Assembly (NCBI GenBank): GCA_036264135.1
Contig: DATARN010000008.1
Coordinates: forward strand, 1 to 64,000
Origin: DATARN01 sp036264135
GTDB lineage: Bacteria; Actinomycetota; Acidimicrobiia; Acidimicrobiales; Palsa-688
Length of the DNA: 64,000 bases
Direction: 5' to 3'
Both the position numbers and the translations under genes were made by a program. How positions within the stretch are numbered: the first letter of the stretch is position 1; each line of letters opens with the position of its first letter. The notes below the pieces were generated by a model, which worked only from the letters and a program-made list of their open reading frames with translations, ran no database searches and was not told the origin of the DNA. Of this stretch, positions 49,886-64,000 are shown one piece after another.

Positions 49886-50923
49886 TCATTTCGTCCGTAG
49901 CGCCCACCACCCTGCCACCGCCGCCACGAGCGCCGCGGCCAGGGCGTCCAACAGGTTGCCAAACTTGATACCGCCAGGTTGATGGCTGATGGTCAACGCG
50001 GTAATGGCCCGGATGAGCGCGGCCACCGCCACGACCGCCGCGACGACGCCGGCGCTCATACGAACCAGCGACGGCGTAAGGCCGCCCGGCGCGACCGCTG
50101 GGCCGATGGGCACCGTGGAGGCCTCCGGCGACGCCGGTGCGCGGGGCGCCAGGCCGACCAACACGATGGCCAGGGTGATCACCGCCGCGACGGCCACGTC
50201 GGCCGGTGAAAGGAACTGTAGGAGCCGCTCGTTCCCCGGCGTTCCGGCCGGCTGACCCAGCGCCGCGAACAGATTGGCGATGAACAACAGGACCACGGCG
50301 ATGCTGATCGCCATGGACGCCAGCAGCGCCGGCGCGACCGCCGCCAGGTTCAACCCGGGCCGGGCCGGCCGAGGGGCTCCCGCCGCCGCGCCCCAGGAGC
50401 CCGGGGGCCCGTACCCGGGCCCCGCCGGCGCCCCGTAGCCGCCCCCCGTCGGCGGGCCATATCCCGCCCCTTCCGGCGGCCCATACCCCGACCCCCCGGC
50501 CGGCGGGCCATACCCGGAACCGGACGGTGCGCCATATCCCGCCCCCGCCGGCGGGCCATATCCGGAACCGGACGGTGCGCCATAGCCGGCCCCCGCCGGC
50601 GGATAGCCGGCCGCCCCGGGCGGGTACCCGGGCGCCGCCGCCGGGGCGGGGGGCCATCCGGCGGGGGGTTGGTCGGGTGGCGGCGCCGGAGCCCAGACCG
50701 ACCCGGGCGGCGACGCCGCCGGCGGCGGAGGCGGAACCCATGGTCCCGGCGCTCCTGTGCCGGGGATGGCTTGGGTGGCGCCGGCGCCACCCGGACCGGG
50801 CGCCGAACCGGCGCCGGGAGGCGGGGGTGGAACCGGCCGGCGGGGATATCCCGGCGGGGCCTGTCCCGACTCGGCCGGGTCGGCCGGTTGCTCGGGTGGG
50901 ACGGTAGTGCCGCTGTCAGTCAT
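49886..50923 (-). CDS. Pro/Gly/Tyr-repeat membrane protein
   Basis: 345 aa from ATG 50923. The first 200 residues are Pro/Gly/Tyr-rich with near-regular GYGPPAG / GYGAPSG repeats, an intrinsically disordered N-terminus of the kind seen in actinobacterial membrane proteins. Then about four transmembrane helices (ALLASMAISIAVVLLFIANL, VAVAAVITLAIVLVGLAPRA, AGVVAAVVAVAALIRAITAL, ALAAALVAAVAGWWALR). No catalytic domain seen. Confidence 0.8.
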   Translation of the reverse strand: MTDSGTTVPPEQPADPAESGQAPPGYPRRPVPPPPPGAGSAPGPGGAGATQAIPGTGAPGPWVPPPPPAASPPGSVWAPAPPPDQPPAGWPPAPAAAPGYPPGAAGYPPAGAGYGAPSGSGYGPPAGAGYGAPSGSGYGPPAGGSGYGPPEGAGYGPPTGGGYGAPAGPGYGPPGSWGAAAGAPRPARPGLNLAAVAPALLASMAISIAVVLLFIANLFAALGQPAGTPGNERLLQFLSPADVAVAAVITLAIVLVGLAPRAPASPEASTVPIGPAVAPGGLTPSLVRMSAGVVAAVVAVAALIRAITALTISHQPGGIKFGNLLDALAAALVAAVAGWWALRTK

Positions 50924-51079
50924 CAGACCTCCCAGTGCCGCAACTGGCGAAAACGCTACTGGGTGCTTGCTACATTGGTCGGGTTCCCAAGACCGGGATG
51001 GGTGGCAGCGCAGCCTCCCCTTCAACGGGGAAGCCCCGGTCAGGCGGAGAATCCCCCTGAAGCGTAGGAGCCACCCACC
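50924..51079 (+). promoter_or_regulatory. Candidate structured RNA leader upstream of gltB
   Basis: The gap between a leftward gene and gltB can fold into a three-way junction. Closing helix TGGGTGGC (50999-51006) with GCCACCCA (51070-51077), whose 3' arm adjoins the AGGAG of gltB (51066-51070); an adjacent CGC/GCG helix; hairpin TCCCC (51016-51020)/GGGGA (51027-51031); hairpin TCAGG (51040-51044)/CCTGA (51056-51060). Helix pairing beside the ribosome binding site fits translational control. I do not recognise a known riboswitch class. Confidence 0.5.
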
Positions 51080-55564
<4,485 letters not shown>

Positions 55565-55594
55565 CCGCCCCCCAGCCGCGGCGGCCGTCCCCGG

Positions 55595-57010
55595 CTACGA
55601 GGGCGGCTTGGCCTGCCGCAGCTCCTCCGCCGACGGTTGGTGGGCCTGGCGTGCCTCGGGCGGCAACTGGGCGGCGATGGCGTCCATGATCCGGGCGGTG
55701 TCGGCGGCGGCATCCCCGGTAAGACCCCGCACCGGCGGCCCGACCCGGATGCGGATCAACGGTGGGTGAAGCACGTTCGTCACGTTGGGCACCCGGGAGG
55801 AACGGGGCCACACCTTCTCGGTCCCCCACATGCCGACCGGGATCACCGGCGCCCCGGTCGCCGTCGCCAGCCGGGCGGCTCCCGTCCTGCCTTCCAGCTT
55901 CGGCGAGAAAAACGCCTCACCCCGGGGAATGGTGCCCTGGGGCAGGATCACGACCACCTCGCCGCCGTTGATGGCTCGCACGGCGCTGGCCAACGCCTCG
56001 CGTCCTGCTGGCCCAGCCGCCCCCGCCGCGCCGGCGTCGTGTCGGTCGACCTCGATCTGGCCCAACACCCGAGCGATCAGGCCGAGAACGGGGGCGTCGA
56101 AGATCTCCTTCTTGGCCAGCGCCCGCGGCAGCCGGCCGGCGCCCGTCACGGTCAATCCGAGGGCGACGGCGTCGAAGTAGCTGCGGTGATTGGCCACCAC
56201 GATCGCCGGGCCTCGGGCCGGGATGTTGTCGGTGCCCGCGATGTCGAAGCGGGCGTAGGGGATGGACTCGGGCCGCACGACGGCCTTCACCAGGTCGAAC
56301 GGCTCGAAGCCGACGAGTTTGGGCACTCCCGCCGGGGCGTCGAAATGCCGTTGGGGCCAGCGCCGCAGCGTGGCCACCACGGCCAGGCGGGGGTCGGCGT
56401 TGACGGCCACCGGGTGGCCGACCGACGACAGGAGCGGGACGTCGTAGACGCTGTCGGAGTAGGCCCAGCTGTCGGCCATCTCGATGCCGTGCTGGGCGGC
56501 CCACCACCGCACCGCCGTCAACTTGCCGGCGGCCCATACGAAGGCGCCGTCGAGGCCGCCGGTGTACCGCTCGTCGCCGTCGTCGGCGGTGGCCACCTGG
56601 TAGCGGGTGGCGACCATGTCATCGAGACCCAGTCGGCGGGCGAGCGGCTCGACGAGATCCCGCGGCGTGGTGGTGGCCAGCACGACCGGACGTCCCGCAT
56701 CGTGGTGCTCCTCCAGCGCGGCGACGGCGTAGGGGGCGACCAGGTCCATGAGGTCGTCGGTAGCGGCGGCCGCCGCGGCCAGCACCTTGGCCCGGCTGCG
56801 GCCCCGGAGGGCGGCGGCGGCGGCCCGGGCCAGCGCCATGCCTGTCAGCGACTCCCCGAAGGTGTCGAACGCCTTGTACAACAAGCCCTGACCGGGCAGC
56901 GACCGGGTGGGCACGACGCCGGCCCGCTGCAACGCCTCGGTGAGGATGGGTCCGCTGGCGCCGCGCAGAAGCGTCCGGTCGAGGTCGAAGAAGGCGGCGG
57001 CGGTACCCAT
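55595..57010 (-). CDS. HAD-IB / acyltransferase fusion
   Basis: 471 aa. N-terminal HAD-IB phosphatase (AAAFFDLDRTLLRGASGPIL with an intact DxDxT, then SYSDSVYDVPLL-like motif IV in SWAYSDSVYDVPLLSSVGHP) and a C-terminal PlsC domain (AIVVANHRSYFDAVALGLTV with HxxxxD, VILPQGTIPRGEAFFSPKLE). Such bifunctional proteins can both acylate and dephosphorylate glycerol-phosphate lipids. Convergent with gltB, 30 bp apart. Confidence 0.9.
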   Translation of the reverse strand: MGTAAAFFDLDRTLLRGASGPILTEALQRAGVVPTRSLPGQGLLYKAFDTFGESLTGMALARAAAAALRGRSRAKVLAAAAAATDDLMDLVAPYAVAALEEHHDAGRPVVLATTTPRDLVEPLARRLGLDDMVATRYQVATADDGDERYTGGLDGAFVWAAGKLTAVRWWAAQHGIEMADSWAYSDSVYDVPLLSSVGHPVAVNADPRLAVVATLRRWPQRHFDAPAGVPKLVGFEPFDLVKAVVRPESIPYARFDIAGTDNIPARGPAIVVANHRSYFDAVALGLTVTGAGRLPRALAKKEIFDAPVLGLIARVLGQIEVDRHDAGAAGAAGPAGREALASAVRAINGGEVVVILPQGTIPRGEAFFSPKLEGRTGAARLATATGAPVIPVGMWGTEKVWPRSSRVPNVTNVLHPPLIRIRVGPPVRGLTGDAAADTARIMDAIAAQLPPEARQAHQPSAEELRQAKPPS

Positions 57011-57095
57011 CGCCCACGACGCTACCCCGGGGCAGAGACGGGAAAAGGAGGCCGGGGCGGGCTCCGGCGGCGGCGCCGGGTTCCCGGGCGGTGGG

Positions 57096-59882
<2,787 letters not shown>

Positions 59883-59920
59883 GGCGATCCACCACCCTGT
59901 GTGCTCTCTGAAAGGTCGAT

Positions 59921-59935
59921 CATACGGCCCGTATG
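59921..59935. promoter_or_regulatory. Palindrome between acnA and the DUF480 gene
   Basis: CATACGG (59921-59927) and CCGTATG (59929-59935) are perfect inverted arms with a 1-bp spacer in the 63-bp divergent gap, 10 bp before the DUF480 start. Candidate operator serving one or both genes; no regulator is encoded next to it. Confidence 0.5.
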
Positions 59936-59945
59936 CTGCGCGCCT

Positions 59946-60608
59946 GTGGAGCTCACCGCGGAAGAACAGCGGGTCCTCGGCTGCCTGCTGGAGAAGGCGG
60001 CGACGACGCCGGAGAACTACCCGCTGACCCTGAACGCCCTCGTCAACGCCTGCAACCAAACCAGTAACCGGGATCCGGTTGTGACCTACCGAGAGGACAC
60101 GGTCAACGCCGCGCTCACCTCGCTGCGGGAGCAGAAGCTGATCCGGATCGTCTACCCGGCCCACGCCCGGGCGACCAAGTTCCGTCACGTGCTCGACGAG
60201 GCCTGGGCGCTATCTGGTCCCGAGTTGGCGGTCATCGCGGTGCTGCTGCTGCGAGGCGCCCAGACCGAGGCCGAGCTCGTCACCAGGACGGAGCGCTACG
60301 GCGACCTGAGCGACTTCGGTGGCGTGCCGGGTGTCCTCGACCGTCTGGCCCGGCGGCCCGAACCACTGGTACAGCTGGTAGAGCGCCGGGCCGGCCAGCG
60401 GGAAGACCGCTACGTCCACCTCCTCGGACCGAGCGAGGTATCGGACCATCCGGACCCCCCCGCGGGCCGATCGAGTTCGACGGCCGAACGTATCCTGGCG
60501 CTGGAGGTCGAGACTGCTACTCTTCGCAACGAGCTCACCCGCCTGCGGGAGTGGCTCGAAGATCTGCTGGGAGGACCGGAATCACCACCGAAGTCGGCCA
60601 ATGACTAA
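59946..60608 (+). CDS. DUF480 / YceH-family protein
   Basis: 220 aa, GTG start. It is typical of YceH: LTAEEQRVLGCLLEKAATTP, ENYPLTLNALVNACNQTSNR, DPVVTYREDTVNAALTSLRE, then AVIAVLLLRGAQTEAELVTR. Two winged-helix modules are followed by a C-terminal coiled coil (LEVETATLRNELTRLREWLE). Function of the family is poorly defined. Confidence 0.93.
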   Translation: MELTAEEQRVLGCLLEKAATTPENYPLTLNALVNACNQTSNRDPVVTYREDTVNAALTSLREQKLIRIVYPAHARATKFRHVLDEAWALSGPELAVIAVLLLRGAQTEAELVTRTERYGDLSDFGGVPGVLDRLARRPEPLVQLVERRAGQREDRYVHLLGPSEVSDHPDPPAGRSSSTAERILALEVETATLRNELTRLREWLEDLLGGPESPPKSAND

Positions 60609-60795
60609 GGTGTGGCTTTCGGCTGGGAAGCGCGTACAATACCCGAGACTTTGTCAGGACGGTCAATGCGGACAAGCCGCCCATGAGGGTGGGAAGAAGC
60701 AAGGCAGTACGCCGTAGGTGTGAGGCGAGTCACACTCGGGAAGTGATGGTCCGGTTGTTCCCCGAGACACGGGAAACTGAGGGAGGCTGCAGCAC
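60609..60795 (+). promoter_or_regulatory. Leader region of the surface-protein gene
   Basis: 187 bp without a gene. TACAAT near 60636 is a plausible -10, implying an untranslated leader of roughly 150 nt. GAGGGAGG before ATG 60796 is a strong ribosome binding site. I could not fit the leader to a known riboswitch. Confidence 0.45.
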
Positions 60796-62607
60796 ATGAT
60801 CCGATTTCGCCGGCGAGGGCTAGCGCTTTTAGGTACGGCGGTCCTAACCGCGGCGACGGTAGGGGCGGTTCCGGCCGCCACCGCCACTGCCGCGTCGGCC
60901 GCGCCCCGCGCTCTCGCCGCCCAGGGGACGCCATTCGGCAGCGCCGGATTCGCCGAGTTCGGCACCGGTTCTGAGTTGTCTCTCAGCGCCTTGAACACCG
61001 GGTCCACCCAACTGGCCCGCGTCGACCAGGCGTTCTCCGCCACCGTGGGCGCGGGCGGTGGCCTTGGCCCCGCCCTCATCGACCCGCAGACCGGGGCTGT
61101 GGTCCAGCCCGCGGTGAGCGGCGCCAACGCTACCGCCAGGGGCTCGGGCGCCGAGGTCGGCCTCGGCCTGACGCCGGCCCAGGCCAACCAGATCCAGCTG
61201 GGCATCGCCCAGGCCAAGGCCCCGCCGCCGCAGACCGTGGGCACCATTGCCGGCCCCGAGGTCAGCGCCATCCCGCTGCAGATCCCCGGGGTCATCCAGA
61301 CCGGTGTCCTTCACGGCTTCGCGTCGGCCAACTACTCCCCCACCTTCTGCCCGGTGGGTGAGCCGATCGGCTACGGCCTCGGCAGCGCGGCGGCCCCAAC
61401 CACCGTGCTCAGCACGGTTGTGGCCAGCCCGGGCGCGGCGGCGTCGTCCACCCGCTCCGACTTGTTCGCCAACACCGACGGCACCTTCGGCCTGCAGACC
61501 CGGGTGAGCGAGACCATCGCCCCGCTCGTGGTCACCCTGGCTGGGGCGGGCACGGCCACGCCGACCACCCTGGCGGTCACCGTCCAGGGCACCAGTGCCT
61601 CCACTCCGGTGACGCTCACCGCCATCACCGACGGTGAGGGCCACTCGACCATGGTGCTCGGCAATGCCGATCCCACCGTGAGCGTCGTGCTGACCCTCGC
61701 CGGCGTGCCCCTTCCGGCCATCACGGCGTCGCTCGGTTCGCTGGCGCCGCTGCTCAACGGCCTCGTCGGGCCCACCTCGGCGCTGCACACCCTGCTCAAC
61801 GGGCTGGGCTTGAACCTGTCGGTCACCCTCGGTGACGGCCATACCGTGGCCAGCCCGCTGCGTGACGCCAACGGAGCGGTGGTGTTCGCCAACGCCACCA
61901 ACGCCATCTCGGGTTCCTACGACCTGCTGGCCCTGCACTTGTCGCTCGGCAGCACGGTCGTCACCGACCTGCGGCTCGGCCACATGGAGGCGTACGCCGC
62001 CCTGCCCAACGGATCCATCGCCTGCACCGTGCCCGTGGCCAAGGTGGCCAGCGTTCCCAACGTGACCGCCGGCAACACGTTCACCTGGTCGATCTCGGTC
62101 CCTTCCAGCGCCACCGCCCTGGCCGACTCGGCCTGCGACCTGACCAACATCGTCGTCACCGACAAGATCAAGGTGAACTCGGGAAGCCCGTCGTTCACCG
62201 TCGGGGCAATCAGCAACGGTGGGACGTACAACACCTCGACAGGCACCGTCACCTGGCCCAACCTGGGCACCTACCACCCCGGTGATCCGCCCATTGTGCT
62301 GACCGTATCGGTCAGTATCCCGTCCAACTCACCGGCCGGGGTGCTGCAGGACACGGCCAACGTGACCGCCGGCCTGGGCAACTGCACCGGTGGCGTCACC
62401 GGCATCACCACGCTCATCGGCAACGTCAGCAACGTCGTCCTCGGGGGTTCGATCACCCTCATCGCCCCGACCGTCTCGGCCGCTGGCGTGGGAGCGGGCC
62501 TGGCCACGACCGGTACCGGACCGTTGCTGCCGTGGATCGCCGCCGGGCTCCTGGCGATGGCCTACGCCACCCGCCGCGTGGTGCGGAGAACCCGCCGAGT
62601 CCAGTAG
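60796..62607 (+). CDS. Secreted, sortase-anchored surface protein (LAXTG type)
   Basis: 603 aa. Signal peptide MIRFRRRGLALLGTAVLTAA ... ASAAPRALA with an AxA-type cleavage region near residue 36. A Thr/Ala/Gly-rich extracellular part of weak repeats contains a DUF11/Ig-like module (NVTAGNTFTWSISVPSSATA ... LTVSVSIPSNSPAGVLQDTA). The C-terminus is LATTGTGPLLPWIAAGLLAM followed by a basic tail: an LAxTG sorting signal (class E sortase), a hydrophobic helix and Arg residues. No sortase gene is seen in this window. Confidence 0.88.
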   Translation: MIRFRRRGLALLGTAVLTAATVGAVPAATATAASAAPRALAAQGTPFGSAGFAEFGTGSELSLSALNTGSTQLARVDQAFSATVGAGGGLGPALIDPQTGAVVQPAVSGANATARGSGAEVGLGLTPAQANQIQLGIAQAKAPPPQTVGTIAGPEVSAIPLQIPGVIQTGVLHGFASANYSPTFCPVGEPIGYGLGSAAAPTTVLSTVVASPGAAASSTRSDLFANTDGTFGLQTRVSETIAPLVVTLAGAGTATPTTLAVTVQGTSASTPVTLTAITDGEGHSTMVLGNADPTVSVVLTLAGVPLPAITASLGSLAPLLNGLVGPTSALHTLLNGLGLNLSVTLGDGHTVASPLRDANGAVVFANATNAISGSYDLLALHLSLGSTVVTDLRLGHMEAYAALPNGSIACTVPVAKVASVPNVTAGNTFTWSISVPSSATALADSACDLTNIVVTDKIKVNSGSPSFTVGAISNGGTYNTSTGTVTWPNLGTYHPGDPPIVLTVSVSIPSNSPAGVLQDTANVTAGLGNCTGGVTGITTLIGNVSNVVLGGSITLIAPTVSAAGVGAGLATTGTGPLLPWIAAGLLAMAYATRRVVRRTRRVQ

Positions 62608-62630
62608 TCCGGTAGCAGTTGATGCACGAC

Positions 62631-62660
62631 AGAAGGCCCCCGCTCCGGCGGGGGCCTTCT
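62631..62660 (+). terminator. Strong intrinsic terminator
   Basis: AGAAGGCCCCCGC (62631-62643) pairs perfectly with GCGGGGGCCTTCT (62648-62660) around TCCG, 24 bp after the surface-protein stop and before aspS. The 13-bp stem is followed by a short T-containing stretch. Confidence 0.9.
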
Positions 62661-62688
62661 TCGCGTGCCCTGTAGCCTCGCAGCCACT

Positions 62689-64000
62689 GTGAGCTACTAC
62701 GACGTCCACGCCGGCGAGGTCAGCGAATCCCACGTCGGCCATCGACTCCGCCTGGCCGGCTGGGTGGCGGCCAAGCGCGACCACGGCGGGTTGCTCTTCG
62801 TCGACCTGCGCGACGCCACCGGCGTGATGCAGCTGGTGTCCCATCCCGATCGCCCCAGCTTTGACGTCTTGACCCGACTGCGGGTGGAGAGCGTGATCTC
62901 CGTCGCCGGCGAGGTCGTGGCCCGGGAGGAGAAGGACTACAACCCCAAGCTGGCCACGGGAACGGTGGAACTGGCCGTGGACGCCGTCGAGGTGTTGTCC
63001 ACCGCCGACGTCCTGCCCTTCCCCGTCGACCCGAGCGCTGATGTCTCCGAGGAAGCGCGGCTGCGCTACCGCTACCTCGACCTGCGCCGCGGGCCAGTGA
63101 TGCAGCGCTTGAAGGCCCGCGCCCGCTTCGCCCAGCTGGTCCGCACCCACTTGGCGGCTCGCGGCTTCCTGGAGGTCACCACCCCAATCCTGACGGCCAG
63201 CAGCCCTGAGGGAGCTCGGGACTTCCTGGTCCCAAGCCGCCTCTACCCCGGGGAGTTCTACGCCCTCCCCCAGGCCCCCCAGCAGTTCAAGCAGCTGTTG
63301 ATGGTGGGGGGCGTGGAGCGCTACTTCCAGATCGCGCCCTGCTTCCGCGACGAGGCGTCGCGAGCCGACCGCAGCCCCGGCGAGTTCTACCAGATCGACC
63401 TGGAGATGGCCTTCGCCACCCAGGAGGACGTCTTTGACGAGGTGGAGCAGCTCATGACCCACGTGGTGGCCGAGCTGCCCGCCGGCGACGTGGCCCCGGT
63501 GAAGCGGGCCAAGGCTCCCTTCCCCCGTCTCAGCTACGCCCATTCCCTGGCCCGCTTCGGCACGGACAAGCCTGATCTCCGCTTCGACCTCCCCATCGCC
63601 GATGTCACCGCCGCCCTCGGGGGGGCCACCGATCTGCCCATGTTCCAGCAGGCCCCGGAAATGGGCCACGCCATTCGCGCCTGGCGGGTCCCGGGCGGCG
63701 CGCCGCGGCCGCGGCGGTGGTTCGACGCCTTCGCCGACGCGGCCAACAAGGCGGCCGTCATCGGCAGCTGGCTCCAGGTTCCCGACGACGGCGAGGTCAA
63801 AGGCCCCCTCGCCCGCAAGCTCACCGCGGACGAGATCGCCGTCCTGACCGACGCGGTCGGCGCTGAGGCGGGCGATGCCGTCTTGACCGCGGTGGGACCG
63901 GCCACGGCCGCCAGTCGGGTCCTCGGGTCACAGCGGGCGGCAGTGGGCGCCGACCTTGGCCTGGCCGACCCCGACGACCTGGCGTTCTGCTGGATCACCG
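62689..64000 (+). CDS. aspS: Aspartyl-tRNA synthetase, 5' part
   Basis: 437 codons from GTG 62689, cut by the window edge. OB-fold anticodon-binding domain (LAGWVAAKRDHGGLLFVDLR), class II motif 1/2 region (RYRYLDLRRGPVMQRLKARA, FQIAPCFRDEASRADRSPGE, FYQIDLEMAF) and the bacterial GAD insertion domain near the end. GTG 62689 is chosen because the product VSYYDVHAGEVSESHVGHRL starts at the normal N-terminus. Charges tRNA-Asp; bacterial types may be non-discriminating. Confidence 0.96.
   Translation, partial: MSYYDVHAGEVSESHVGHRLRLAGWVAAKRDHGGLLFVDLRDATGVMQLVSHPDRPSFDVLTRLRVESVISVAGEVVAREEKDYNPKLATGTVELAVDAVEVLSTADVLPFPVDPSADVSEEARLRYRYLDLRRGPVMQRLKARARFAQLVRTHLAARGFLEVTTPILTASSPEGARDFLVPSRLYPGEFYALPQAPQQFKQLLMVGGVERYFQIAPCFRDEASRADRSPGEFYQIDLEMAFATQEDVFDEVEQLMTHVVAELPAGDVAPVKRAKAPFPRLSYAHSLARFGTDKPDLRFDLPIADVTAALGGATDLPMFQQAPEMGHAIRAWRVPGGAPRPRRWFDAFADAANKAAVIGSWLQVPDDGEVKGPLARKLTADEIAVLTDAVGAEAGDAVLTAVGPATAASRVLGSQRAAVGADLGLADPDDLAFCWIT

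Noticed and set aside
60609..60795. Known riboswitch (for example c-di-GMP or c-di-AMP type) before the surface-protein gene
   Set aside because: A few GCAAGGC / CGTAGG-like words occur, but the conserved core and paired helices of those classes could not be drawn.

Overview
The window is high-GC DNA with dense operons, frequent 4-nt start/stop overlaps and many GTG starts. The gene content (a group 1h-type actinobacterial [NiFe]-hydrogenase operon with DUF5947/DUF6084-like accessory genes, red-type RuBisCO with CbbX, a LAXTG-type sorted surface protein, WYL and PadR regulators) points to an actinobacterium, most plausibly a chemolithoautotrophic or mixotrophic member of the Acidimicrobiia. 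The phylum is well supported; the class is my inference.

Layout. 1-2680: a cut-off gene, a VOC protein divergent from a WYL regulator, then two decayed DNA-binding gene remnants. 2682-7394: a small integrative element inserted in the 3' half of a tRNA-Val(CAC) gene, bounded by 46-bp direct repeats, with a replication initiator, excisionase, repressor, HTH protein, tyrosine integrase and small unknown cargo genes. 7534-18771: hydrogenase maturation genes (hypB, hypA, hypE, a SIS protein, a SIS-HypC fusion, hypF), split by an unusual block of eight small single-pass membrane proteins plus one membrane-anchored extracytoplasmic protein. 18807-29189: carbon fixation (class I aldolase, phosphoribulokinase, LysR/CbbR-like regulator, cbbX, cbbS, cbbL) with a two-component pair, an orphan three-PAS protein and a PadR-YceI fusion. 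29457-37732: the hydrogenase operon reading leftward: small subunit, large subunit, NifU-like protein, three accessory proteins, maturation protease, a 34-aa membrane peptide, canonical HypC and three small membrane-associated proteins.

37861-42710: PilZ-like and DUF2786-like proteins, class II fructose-bisphosphatase (GlpX), a GT4 glycosyltransferase and unknowns. 42805-43057: three tandem ~84-bp repeats, each with a hairpin. 43140-49833: a TetR regulator and a divergent four-gene operon (reductase-HAD fusion, zinc alcohol dehydrogenase, LarA-like protein, acyltransferase) sharing a perfect palindromic operator. 49886-64000: mostly housekeeping: a Pro/Gly-rich membrane protein, glutamate synthase large subunit behind a possible structured leader, HAD-PlsC fusion, aconitase, a DUF480 protein, a sortable surface protein and the start of aspS.

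How it fits together: the hydrogenase can oxidise H2 (perhaps at trace levels, as for other group 1h enzymes); phosphoribulokinase, RuBisCO/CbbX, aldolase and GlpX supply much of a Calvin cycle. Their co-location suggests H2-supported CO2 fixation. HypD is the one core maturation factor not seen here.
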